A stretch of 64,000 nucleotides of DNA from Meconema thalassinum. Taxonomy: Eukaryota; Arthropoda; Insecta; Orthoptera; Tettigoniidae. The DNA is taken from contig OX336389.2 of the NCBI GenBank assembly GCA_946902985.2, positions 982,822,482 to 982,886,481 on the forward strand, given 5' to 3'. The notes beneath the pieces were generated by a model that worked only from the letters and a program-made list of their open reading frames with translations, searched no databases and was not told the DNA's origin. Below are positions 21,446-32,838 of the stretch, piece after piece. The stretch's first letter is position 1; every line of letters starts with the position of its first letter. The position numbers and the translations under genes were made by a program.

Positions 21446-23373
21446 AATAAATGATAAAAATGGTCCGGTTAGCTCAAACAATGCCAGCGTTTCGCCCCAG
21501 TGTGCCGTTGGGCTCGTCAGTTGGTGCAGACACACCTACCAATACGCGTGGCTAGCACATGCTGAGAAGGCCATGCAAGACACAAAATACAAGCAGTATT
21601 GACGTCACGAGCATGCCAATGTGCTACGGGAGTCAAACTCCCTTTCTTAAAAACAAAAGCCTTACCTTGGCAATCCAAATAAGGTTTTGAATATTCCCAA
21701 AGGGAATATGATGTAGTTTCCGTTTGAGCGGATGAATTATCAATAAATGATAAAAATGGTCCGGTTAGCTCAAACAATGCCAGCGTTTCGCCCCAGTGTG
21801 CCGTTGGGCTCGTCAGTTGGTGCAGACACACCTACCAATACGCGTGGCTAGCACATGCTGAGAAGGCCATGCAAGACACAAAATACAAGCAGTATTGACG
21901 TCACGAGCATGCCAATGTGCTACGGGAGTCAAACTCCCTTTCTTAAAAACAAAAGCCTTACCTTGGCAATCCAAATAAGGTTTTGAATATTCCCAAAGGG
22001 AATATGATGTAGTTTCCATTTGAGCGGATGAATTATCAATAAATGATAAAAATGGTCCGGTTAGCTCAAACAATGCCAGCGTTTCGCCCCAGTGTGCCGT
22101 TGGGCTCGTCAGTTGGTGCAGACACACCTACCAATACGCGTGGCTAGCACATGCTGAGAAGGCCATGCAAGACACAAAATACAAGCAGTATTGACGTCAC
22201 GAGCATGCCAATGTGCTACGGGAGTCAAACTCCCTTTCTTAAAAACAAAAGCCTTACCTTGGCAATCCAAATAAGGTTTTGAATATTCCCAAAGGGAATA
22301 TGATGTAGTTTCCATTTGAGCGGATGAATTATCAATAAATGATAAAAATGGTCCGGTTAGCTCAAACAATGCCAGCGTTTCGCCCCAGTGTGCCGTTGGG
22401 CTCGTCAGTTGGTGCAGACACACCTACCAATACGCGTGGCTAGCACATGCTGAGAAGGCCATGCAAGACACAAAATACAAGCAGTATTGACGTCACGAGC
22501 ATGCCAATGTGCTACGGGAGTCAAACTCCCTTTCTTAAAAACAAAAGCCTTACCTTGGCAATCCAAATAAGGTTTTGAATATTCCCAAAGGGAATATGAT
22601 GTAGTTTCCATTTGAGCGGATGAATTATCAATAAATGATAAAAATGGTCCGGTTAGCTCAAACAATGCCAGCGTTTCGCCCCAGTGTGCCGTTGGGCTCG
22701 TCAGTTGGTGCAGACACACCTACCAATACGCGTGGCTAGCACATGCTGAGAAGGCCATGCAAGACACAAAATACAAGCAGTATTGACGTCACGAGCATGC
22801 CAATGTGCTACGGGAGTCAAACTCCCTTTCTTAAAAACAAAAGCCTTACCTTGGCAATCCAAATAAGGTTTTGAATATTCCCAAAGGGAATATGATGTAG
22901 TTTCCATTTGAGCGGATGAATTATCAATACAGTAAATGATAAAAATGGTCCGGTTAGCTCAAACAATGCCAGCGTTTCGCCCCAGTGTGCCGTTGGGCTC
23001 GTCAGTTGGTGCAGACACACCTACCAATACGCGTGGCTAGCACATGCTGAGAAGGCCATGCAAGACACAAAATACAAGCAGTATTGACGTCACGAGCATG
23101 CCAATGTGCTACGGGAGTCAAACTCCCTTTCTTAAAAACAAAAGCCTTACCTTGGCAATCCAAATAAGGTTTTGAATATTCCCAAAGGGAATATGATGTA
23201 GTTTCCATTTGAGCGGATGAATTATCAATAAATGATAAAAATGGTCTGGTTAGCTCAAACAATGCCAGCGTTTCGCCCCAGTGTGCCGTTGGGCTCGTCA
23301 GTTGGTGCAGACACACCTACCAATACGCGTGGCTAGCACATGCTGAGAAGGCCATGCAAGACACAAAATACAA
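21446..23373 (-). repeat. left arm: 296-bp tandem units, minus orientation
   Basis: Predicted ribozymes on the minus strand lie at 21483-21552, 21779-21848, 22075-22144, 22371-22440, 22667-22736, 22968-23037 and 23264-23333. Spacing is 296 bp except for one 301-bp interval, caused by a 5-bp insertion near 22930. A 315-bp frame between stops recurs in each unit, but its first codon is GTG. Confidence 0.95.
21483..21552 (-). ncRNA. hammerhead ribozyme (left-arm representative)
   Basis: Exact reverse complement of the right-arm ribozyme, with the same stems, CUGACGA core, GAAA and GUA triplet. It is the outermost left copy. Confidence 0.85.
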
Positions 23374-25019
23374 GCGTATTGGTAGGTGTGTCTGCACCAA
23401 CTGACGAGCCCAACGGCACACTGGGGCGAAACGCTGGCATTGTTTGAGCTAACCGGACCATTTTTATCATTTATTGATAATTCATCCGCTCAAATGGAAA
23501 CTACATCATATTCCCTTTGGGAATATTCAAAACCTTATTTGGATTGCCAAGGTAAGGCTTTTGTTTTTAAGAAAGGGAGTTTGACTCCCGTAGCACATTG
23601 GCATGCTCGTGACGTCAATACTGCTTGTATTTTGTGTCTTGCATGGCCTTCTCAGCATGTGCTAGCCACGCGTATTGGTAGGTGTGTCTGCACCAACTGA
23701 CGAGCCCAACGGCACACTGGGGCGAAACGCTGGCATTGTTTGAGCTAACCGGACCATTTTTATCATTTATTGATAATTCATCCGCTCAAATGGAAACTAC
23801 ATCATATTCCCTTTGGGAATATTCAAAACCTTATTTGGATTGCCAAGGTAAGGCTTTTGTTTTTAAGAAAGGGAGTTTGACTCCCGTAGCACATTGGCAT
23901 GCTCGTGACGTCAATACTGCTTGTATTTTGTGTCTTGCATGGCCTTCTCAGCATGTGCTAGCCACGCGTATTGGTAGGTGTGTCTGCACCAACTGACGAG
24001 CCCAACGGCACACTGGGGCGAAACGCTGGCATTGTTTGAGCTAACCGGACCATTTTTATCATTTATTGATAATTCATCCGCTCAAATGGAAACTACATCA
24101 TATTCCCTTTGGGAATATTCAAAACCTTATTTGGATTGCCAAGGTAAGGCTTTTGTTTTTAAGAAAGGGAGTTTGACTCCCGTAGCACATTGGCATGCTC
24201 GTGACGTCAATACTGCTTGTATTTTGTGTCTTGCATGGCCTTCTCAGCATGTGCTAGCCACGCGTATTGGTAGGTGTGTCTGCACCAACTGACGAGCCCA
24301 ACGGCACACTGGGGCGAAACGCTGGCATTGTTTGAGCTAACCGGACCATTTTTATCATTTATTGATAATTCATCCGCTCAAATGGAAACTACATCATATT
24401 CCCTTTGGGAATATTCAAAACCTTATTTGGATTGCCAAGGTAAGGCTTTTGTTTTTAAGAAAGGGAGTTTGACTCCCGTAGCACATTGGCATGCTCGTGA
24501 CGTCAATACTGCTTGTATTTTGTGTCTTGCATGGCCTTCTCAGCATGTGCTAGCCACGCGTATTGGTAGGTGTGTCTGCACCAACTGACGAGCCCAACGG
24601 CACACTGGGGCGAAACGCTGGCATTGTTTGAGCTAACCGGACCATTTTTATCTTTTATTGATAATTCATCCGCTCAAATGGAAACTACATCATATTCCCT
24701 TTGGGAATATTCAAAACCTTATTTGGATTGCCAAGGTAAGGCTTTTGTTTTTAAGAAAGGGAGTTTGACTCCCGTAGCACATTGGCATGCTCGTGACGTC
24801 AATACTGCTTGTATTTTGTGTCTTGCATGGCCTTCTCAGCATGTGCTAGCCACGCGTATTGGTAGGTGTGTCTGCACCAACTGACGAGCCCAACGGCACA
24901 CTGGGGCGAAACGCTGGCATTGTTTGAGCTAACCGGACCATTTTTATCATTTATTGATAATTCATCCGCTCAAATGGAAACTACATCATATTCCCTTTGG
25001 GAATAATCAAAACCTTATT
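23374..25019 (+). repeat. right arm: 296-bp tandem units, plus orientation
   Basis: Predicted ribozymes on the plus strand lie at 23374-23438 (outer stem III cut short by the junction), 23665-23734, 23961-24030, 24257-24326, 24553-24622 and 24849-24918. The last unit is partial and ends after AAACCTTATTT at 25019. Confidence 0.95.
23665..23734 (+). ncRNA. hammerhead ribozyme, type III topology (right-arm representative)
   Basis: Hand fold: stem III GCCA-C-GCGU (23665-23673) pairs with ACGCUGGC (23727-23734), 8 bp with one bulged C. The cleavage triplet is GUA, with the cut predicted after A23674. Stem I is UUGGU (23675-23679) with ACCAA (23692-23696). The core CUGACGA is at 23697-23703. Stem II is GCCC (23704-23707) with GGGC (23720-23723). 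GAAA is at 23724-23727. All invariant hammerhead bases are present. Loop I carries GUGUG (23682-23686), complementary to CACAC in loop II (23713-23717), a likely tertiary contact. Stem III is the open stem, so this is type III. Confidence 0.85.
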
Positions 25020-25034
25020 TAGATCTGATCTATC

Positions 25035-25990
25035 GAGCATGTCTCCTAGATCCGTAAGGAATCGACAATTGAGTGAGTACCGGTACATCATATTCTATAC
25101 TTCAATCCATCTTCATGTCACATGTTTTGGTCATTGTCAAGGGAAGAGAATCCGTGTGTAGTTTGTTCGACCAGTCCTCATCTGATGTTTTTTTGATTGC
25201 AATACATATACTTTAAATTCTCTCAGTTATTTCTTTAGAGAGTTACCCTTGGTAGGTGAACGCCTGATGATCACAGTTAGGTTTACCCAAGGTGTGTTCA
25301 AACACTCCACCGCCCTGATATATATTTATGTTTTTCAGTTATTAGAGCTTGAGATGTATTACAAATGGTCGCCCAAGTGGGGCAAATATATTACAGCACC
25401 AAAAAAAAAAAAAAAAAAAAAACAACACCAACTATGGTCTTCTTTAAAATTTATCTGAACACACGTACATCCGGGCTGTACCTATTGCACTTGAAAAGGA
25501 GTCTCTGAAGCAACCAAAAATGTTAAGGAAATGCAAAGACTTTTGTTTTTGTTTGTAATAGTGATTTTGATGTTGTCCTCATTACCGAAATTTTAAGAAA
25601 ACTCATACAATACTAAATTAGGAAATATTTATCAGTATAGTACACTCCGCTTTTGAAATAACGATCGAAAATTGTTTTTCTTAATTAGATGGTTTTGAAA
25701 TGATTGATTTTACAACTAGCTATTTCTGTTAGTTACAAATAATAAAACAAATTTCTACAAAATATTGAAGGTTTATTAAAAAAATACCATCATTCAATAA
25801 TAAAAAACATTAACAGTTTGATAGCAAAAAAATAGTGAATGGTTCAAAATTCATAATACAGCAGTCCAATTTTTTGTGTGTTCAACTATACAAGTTTAAT
25901 CACTACAAATGTTAATGTTGTTGCATTTTTAAGCATTGAAGTTTATAGTAGGAAGTCCATTCAGATGCTTAAATTCTTAGTTCATTTAAT
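25035..25990. other. AT-rich spacer, no gene seen
   Basis: Includes an A21 run at about 25401-25421. No coding frame with recognisable motifs. Confidence 0.5.
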
Positions 25991-26219
25991 TCTTTGGGAA
26001 GTTTAGTAGTAGTTATTTATTTTCTTTTAGAGAGACAGAAGAGGAAGCAAGCAGATAAATGTAGTAGCGTAAGTGATAGCGGCAGAGAAGAGAAAGCGAA
26101 GCAGAATGTTGGCGCTTGCACGACTGCACCTACACCTATTGCTGTTTTAAGTGAATCTACTCTACCATCAGATTCTGGTGCTGTGTCCACTGGCTTGGAC
26201 CTTCGATTACTATGACCTC

Positions 26220-27548
26220 ATCTCAAAAAATTGAAGTTTTAAAATACTGTAGGTCACCAATTCCAAGTCGTGACTTTGCTAAGGCTGCTATGCAATTAGA
26301 AAATTAGATTACAGCTTGTTGGTGGATTCCAGGAAATTAAAGGGCACCTTGTGCATTTACTGTGCGTTGTTTCCACCAACAAATGTGCATGGTGTTTTGG
26401 GTTCCTTCATAGCGAGGCCTTTACTCGCTATAAAGGCCCCTTAAAACAACAATTATCATCATCATCATCATGAATCTCACAAGTCATCTCAGTGGTAGAA
26501 ATCTGTGGTCACAGCAGCAAACTGTTTTGTTGAAAATATACCTGCTGATTCACAGCTGAGTTCTGTCCACCAACAAGAAAATTGTTGCATCAATAATTTG
26601 TGATGTTTTGTGGTACACATGATCTACCGTTGAGGGGCAAAGAAAATCGTGATGGTGATTTTCAAGACTTAATGAAACACAAAACTGGTAAGCAAATTTT
26701 AAAACAACATATAAAAAAAGATCATAAAAACTGCCATTTACATGTCACCACAAATTCAAAATGAAATAATCGGCCTATGTGGTGACCTCATTAGAGACGA
26801 CATCACTACTGACATAAAGAGAGCATGTGCTTACAGTATCCTGGCAGACGAGAGCAGTAACATCAGGGAAAGAGCGACTTTCCACCGGGGTTACAAGTTT
26901 TGACGAAGAAAAGATGATGGATATGAGGAATTTCTAGGTTTTGTAGAGTTGACTGGCATGGATGCAACATCTGTAACATCTGCAATTAACTTTGTAGAAA
27001 AGGTAGGCAGTGATCCAGAAAAATGCATCAGACAAGGATATGATGGGTGCACCAAGGCAGAAATGGATGGTGGTGACCTGAAAATTATTCGAGAAAAGTA
27101 TACAAGAGTGTTATACATTCACTGTGCTAGTCACAAACTGAACTTGGTTGAAAACAACTTAAACGTAATAGTAGTGATACAAGATACGGTCTCCACAATA
27201 AAAGAAATAAGATTCTTCCAATAATCGGCCCTTCGTCGAAACTACATACCGAATATGAAACCCGTTGGCCTCAAAAATATAAAAGTATCGCCACATTCAA
27301 GGAATGTGCAAATCGTTATGGCACTTGAAAAATCATCAACAAACTGTAACAATGCAACGAGAAAAGCTGCTTTTCAAATGCACTGCGCTGCTACAAAATC
27401 AGAATTCATGGTTAGAATTTATCTCATAGCAAAGTATTCTGCGCACCCTCAACCGGTGGTAAATGCTCTTCAGTCGAAAAGCCCAGACTTACTTCAATCT
27501 GCAAATCACATACATAATGAGACAACACCATGGAAATGCGATTGTTGA
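26220..27548 (+). pseudogene. hAT-like transposase remnant (ZMYM1/DUF4371 type)
   Basis: Protein blocks are spread over shifting frames. One around 26740-26900 reads IYMSPQIQNEIIGLCGDLIRD, then SILADESSNISGKE. Another (from 26949) reads ELTGMDATSVTSAINFVEKVG, then CIRQGYDGC and LYIHCASHKLNLVENNLN. A third (27255-27548) reads ALEKSSTNCNNATRKAAFQMHCA. The ADESS and GYDG motifs and the HCASHKLNL block are typical of the transposase-derived ZMYM1-like proteins with a DUF4371 core. Multiple frameshifts and stops exist. A short SINE tail interrupts it at about 26425-26475. Confidence 0.7.
26425..26475 (+). mobile_element. SINE 3' tail fragment
   Basis: AAGGCCCCTTAAAACAACAA followed by an ATC repeat. 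The same motif occurs inverted at 28974-29025. It interrupts the hAT-like frame. Confidence 0.4.
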
Positions 27549-27553
27549 ATGAT

Positions 27554-28969
27554 TGTAACGGTAATTAGTGCCCCATGTTGGTAGCGACAAATGAAACGTT
27601 TTGCTAGCCCCTAACTGTTGGGAGATAAATGTAATTGTTTACCTTTGCCTAAGCTATGTTGTTTTAATGGGCGCCAAGACCTCAATGCAATGCTGAAATC
27701 TAAATTTGTATTTAACAACGTCTAGCTCTGGCAGAACACCTTCAAGACTCTATTCACTCAGATCGTGGTATGATTTGATCATTAACCCAACAAACAATTG
27801 TATCAGGAGAAGGAATTGGTCTATATCTAATGCTACCTACTGAAAGCAAAGATTGCATTGTAAAAGAAATGAATTTATTATATAAAACAAGTATAGCAAA
27901 ATTAATAATAATAAGTATAAAATTTAAATTGGAGCGTTGCGATTTTAATATTACCGATAGAAAATTACGTGAAAACGGAGTCTGATAAATTGATTTTACT
28001 CTTATTTCCAAGCTATGAAGTTACTGAAATATGAAATGTAAAACAAATAAAATGAGAGATTGCGTATTTCTGCGTCATTTGCGCTTACCATTGGAAATTG
28101 CCAAGGCATTTCCCTCGTACTTGCTGATGCTGTGAGCTTCCCACAGTCTCCTGGACGTCGTCATCTCCGTCGGAATTTGATGATATTCTGGTAGATTAGA
28201 TAATTCTATGGTCCGTACCTCGGACCCAAACACTCGTACAACCGCACTGGTTAAGTTTTGCAAAAGTTAGTCTTCAACTCCACTGAACATCGGAGCGACA
28301 CGCACTTCCAACCGTACTCCGCAAGTTCTACACAGATAGTCCTCGTTTCACTGAACATCGGAGCGACTCGCAAGCGCATCCATACTCCTCAAGTATTTCA
28401 CAGATAGTCCACGTTTCACGGCGCGTCGAACGATATATGCACCTGTTGGCTCCCCCACCACGGTACCGTCTTCCAGCTTACGTTGTCTTCCCTGATTGGC
28501 TGAGCACGCCGCCAGTTCCCCTCCTCTGCCTCATTACACTCGGCGCGCGAGAGGGAGAAGTCGTTTTCCGTTCCAACAATTCGCCTTTTCTAGACCTTGC
28601 GACCCAGCCTTGCGTAATACTTCTCGACAGGAATCAGCTTGTATTCGAATTCCCAGTGAGTCATGTCTCTCAAATACCCTAACTGACAAAACTCCGTAAA
28701 ATTCCGTAATCACATAATTTTCTATAATATTGTCGTTCGTAATAATTTGCTTGATAGCGTTTTCTAAGACATAGAAAACCTATCTGAATGCTAATAATTT
28801 TTATAAAATGCTCCGAAAATACCTTAATAATAATTATAATAAATTAAAAATAATAATAAATTACCATGAAAAATTCTCTTGGCTGAACAATTTGCCGCGT
28901 AAATAAATATAGAATGGCTTCCTACTGACTTATGCCAGTTGCATAAAACCCCTCGAAAAACACGTTACA
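27554..28969 (-). mobile_element. solo LTR of Gypsy B family (copy 2)
   Basis: 1416 bp with TG...CA ends (plus-strand start TGTAACGG, end ACGTTACA), flanked by TGAT at 27550-27553 and 28970-28973. It aligns along its whole length with the LTR at 40120-41561 apart from small indels; a 45-bp piece after GCCCCTAAC is missing. No internal region is left. Confidence 0.9.
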
Positions 28970-28973
28970 TGAT

Positions 28974-29080
28974 GATGATAATAGTTGTTGTTTTAAGGGG
29001 CCTAACATCCAGGTTATCGGCCCCTAATGCTATGTGTGAAAGCGAAAATGTCAATGACATGGAAACCAGAACGAAAATTT
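28974..29080 (-). mobile_element. SINE-like fragment with GAT-repeat tail
   Basis: GAT repeats followed by TTGTTGTTTTAAGGGGCC, the inverted form of the tail at 26425. The solo LTR inserted into its repeat tail. Confidence 0.45.
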
Positions 29081-29084
29081 AAGT

Positions 29085-29585
29085 GAGCAGGAAAATGCCT
29101 ACAAAAAGGAACTCAGACTGAAACTACTCACAAAATGGAGTACGGTAATACTTACAAAAGGGAATTTCGAACGAAAATACTCACATAAGGAAGAGAGTGA
29201 AAAATATGCACAAAATGAAGGTTAAGTTCAAAATACGTACAAAATGCAACGTATAGTCGAAAGAATTACAAAATGCAAGTGAAATCAAAATGCTTACAAA
29301 ATGCAAATGAGATTGAAAATACATACAAAATGTAATGTAGATTCAAAATACCCACAAAAGCAATTGAGAATTAAGTACTTGCAAAAAGTGGTTTAGGTTG
29401 AAAATACAAAATGCAATTGAAATTCAAAATACTCACAAAAGGACCCCCCATATTGAAAGACTTACTAAAAAGCAATCTAGATTATCAATCCTTACAAAAT
29501 GCAATTGAGGTTGAAAAACGCCTACAAAATGCAATGTAGATCGAAAAGACTCACAAAATGCAACGGAGATTGAACATACTAGAAG
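29085..29585. repeat. degenerate 29-30-bp tandem repeat
   Basis: The motif ACAAAATGCAA...GAGATTGAAAATAC recurs about 16-17 times. Successive copies, for example at 29494, 29524 and 29553, are 29-30 bp apart, with many substitutions. Confidence 0.7.
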
Positions 29586-29711
29586 AAGAAATGGTAAACT
29601 AAAGGAGAGTAAGGCAAATAAAGGACAGGAGGAAAGAAATGCCCTCAACCCTCGAAGAATGCGGATTGAGGGACTTGGAAGGAAGGACAGCCATGAAAGG
29701 CAGATAGGAAA

Positions 29712-30131
29712 GTGAAAGAGAAGAGGGTCCGCCCCAAAGGTAAGGGACAAAAGGGGAAAACGGACCCAGCTCATGAGTCCCTCGGGGTCGCCACTCCCGA
29801 ACTCACCAGCCATGAGCCCGAGGGTGTAGCATTATCCAGGGTGCACCAAAAGTGGTGGGGCTACATACACTACGCGATTGTTGAAAGTCAAAGTGTTATG
29901 GCAGAGGCTGAAACAATCCCCGAGCACCTTGGAACAGATTTCAATATACCACAAGTCATAAATCATCAGAAATATTGTCAGAATCCACCAGCACAGATTC
30001 CTCGAGAGTTATGGAGAAGTACCAATTATTCTGTACATAGATGCATTAATACTGCCTCTGGGACAGCATTTATTACAGGAGAACTTGCCCACATTCTCAT
30101 TTCTTACGTAGCATCCTCACATAATGCTTGA
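29712..30131 (+). other. open frame of unknown status
   Basis: A 139-codon frame, Lys-rich at the start, then WWGYIHYAIVESQ and FITGELAHILISYV. No family recognised. The first third overlaps the repeat-associated sequence ending near 29840, so it is probably not a gene. Confidence 0.2.
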
Positions 30132-30139
30132 TATGAAGA

Positions 30140-32834
30140 ATGTGGATTTAAAAAGAAAACCCACAAGTTTTTGTATTAACTACTATTTGAACAAGTTCTC
30201 AGTGAAGCTGAACTTAGGTACATCAAATAGAAAGGGAAAATTAAGTGCCAAACGCCAAGTTGAAGGAGATAAAACTAGCTGCACTAGTTAAAGGAACAAT
30301 AGTTCTACACGTCCATAAAACAAGCGGTACTTATCTCACTTGCACAGCCCTGCACTATCGAAAGATCCCTCGGCACCTTACGCAGGGTTAACATTTTCAT
30401 ACTGTCAATAATTAGAGAAAATTAGCTTGTCGGTCATATGCACGATTGGGTCGATTGTGCATAAAAAGAGGGCTCTGGAAGCTAAAAATAAAGTTATCTG
30501 TCTCAAATACAAATAGGAACTACAATGACACTTCAAGCATTATGTCCAATAAACAAAAACGTGGATGTGTGATTTAGGTTACTGAATTGTTTAACAGGTC
30601 ATATTACTGCAGATCGCTGTGATAACTAACAATGAAATCTCTACAAAAGTAAATTACAAGTTTTGTTTACGTTCTTCTATGATAATTAAAATTTGTTATT
30701 TTTAACGATTACATCTACTGACATTTACTATTCAGGACAGGGATGGAGTAGTTGCCCCGGGACTTGAAGTAAGGTTCTATCCCAGCATTTGCCTGGAGGG
30801 AGTGTGGGAAAACCACACTCACGATAGCCTCTGTCTCAGCGCTGGGATTCGAATCTATGACCACCAGACTTGCTGCAACTGCCAGCACGGCCGTAGTGCA
30901 TGCAGGGCCGTGGAGAGCGAGCCTGAGACATTACTTGGAAGTAGTAAGCTGGCTTTCATTTAACGCATAAAATAAACTCCATGAAATTTAATGTGTTCAT
31001 ATTAAATATCAGTTTACTTGGTTTTCAGTTCTTCAACCACTCTTCTTTTATGTCTCTCATTGCTTGTTCTTTTACATCAAGATGTTGACCAAGCATTTAA
31101 AATTTCATTTTCATTGCATTGAGCTCTCTGTGCCATACAATATTTTTATTTATTTCCACACCCCAAAATTATTACAGATTCAAATGATTTAATGATATAT
31201 GGAAGCACTAAATTTTTGGAAGCAGACTGTTCAAATTCCATGTTTCTATGCCCAGACAATTGGGAGATACCATTTGCTCTTTAACTGAAAGGATAATATG
31301 AACATTGGCTTCTCTTCACAATGAGTAAGGAAGATATGAAGATGCTGAAACATTTAGGTTCGATTGTGAAGAAATAGAGTGTGATCCATAGCACTCACAG
31401 CAAAATATAAGTTAGGGTGATAGTATTGCGGTGTCAGGTCAGTGGGGTGCTCTAAGCTTAAGTTTAGTATTCATAATATCTCTTAGCTGAAGTAATATAA
31501 GTCGAGTAGGTGATTATATAATAATATCATATGGCCTCGGGTGCAAGCTTTGTTATTTGCGCCCAGAGGGTAGCTTGCATGTAAAATTTTGTTGTTCCTT
31601 GAAGCACTATGAAAGTCAAGGAGGTTAGATATCTAAGCTCCTTGACACTATAGCGCTGTCTAGTAGAGAAATGAGGAACTTTGTGTTGGCGAAAATCCAG
31701 AGATTAATTTTGCCATTATGAACACGGCCTACTGAATTCAAATGGGTTCTTTGACATGCCAACATCGTATGACATACTGTGCCCGTTTAGACCGGAGTCC
31801 GCACGACCACATATGCATTTTACCAATAATCAGTCAGCACGAGAGTCAAAATATCCCGGAGCGCCAGATGGGTTAAAGCAAATCGCAAAAACGACATCAA
31901 ATGAAAAAAATGCTTTACTGATTTTTGGCTCAATGCAACAATAAGGATAGAAGGAGATTCAATTGGGCGTAACACATCAAGTAAAATTATCTCATTTTAT
32001 TTTGAATTTAAAATCGACTGCAAAAATGCTCAAAGTAGCATCACTCACGTGTGGCGACCCACACTCCTATTTACACAATATACAGAAATTTTCCAAACAC
32101 ATTTGACAATTATTTTTTGGAAACACAAGTCTGATTAATAGTCCTGTAGACTGTGTTCCAAAATTATTTATGATTAATTCCAGTTCAAATTTAATTGTCT
32201 CTACTGGAAATATCGTAGATCACTGTTTGAATTTTTACATAATATTAACACTCGTAGAATAAATGTTCATAGAATTTTTAACTTTCACTTATTTTTCCAG
32301 TTTCAAAAAATATTGTCGAAAAATATTATTATCATCATTGAATCAACACAAATTATTTACACATATTAATAACATCTGAAAAGTATTTGACCTTGAGCAT
32401 AGCATCGAAGAACTGTGCGAAGCACAACAAAAATTAATTGTTCTTCTGACATTAAACATTTCGAGAAGTGACTCGATTATGAACTTCAAGTTCCTAACAA
32501 AATATATGATTTCTGAATCATCAACTTGATTAATAAATTGTTGAACCATTCAACTATTCGATTCTCCACTTGGAATCATTATTATAAAAAATATTTATAT
32601 TCATGGCCATTTTTAGCAACTTTCACAACTTGCAATTCTTCGACAGAATGCGGAAATAAGAATTGTAGTTTCATAATGAATTCATTTAGTTCATGGCACT
32701 AGGATTGAAATTATCCTTCAAATTATTCGTGGTTAAAGAATTATTTTTAATTGGCAGTGGCCCATTCTATTATTTGTGTAAGAACACAATATTACAACAA
32801 CAACGGCAAAGGTCTTCCTCTGAAGAAGAATGAA
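30140..32834. other. no assigned gene; AT-rich, SINE scraps
   Basis: Only small repeat-like scraps are seen, such as a possible SINE fragment at 30745-30935 with GGGATTCGAATC. The short frames at 31756 and 32343 have no motif. Confidence 0.4.
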
Positions 32835-32838
32835 CTAC

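Larger units (their letters stand above)
21446..25019. mobile_element. inverted tandem array of 296-bp hammerhead-ribozyme repeats (retrozyme-like)
   Basis: Left arm (21446-about 23373) holds about 6.5 units in minus orientation; right arm (about 23374-25019) holds about 5.6 units in plus orientation. Units are almost identical. The 15-bp sequence TAGATCTGATCTATC flanks both outer ends (21431-21445 and 25020-25034); its last four bases could also belong to the first unit. Each complete unit folds into a hammerhead ribozyme. Tandem units of about 300 bp with a self-cleaving ribozyme are the hallmark of retrozymes and ribozyme-bearing satellite DNAs, whose transcripts are cut to monomers and circularised. 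Mobility of this family is inferred. Confidence 0.88.

Noticed and set aside
21517..24884. Repeated 104-aa ORFs as a real multigene family
   Set aside because: They are the open frame of a tandem repeat, begin with GTG and overlap the ribozyme; no sign of coding selection can be seen from identical copies.
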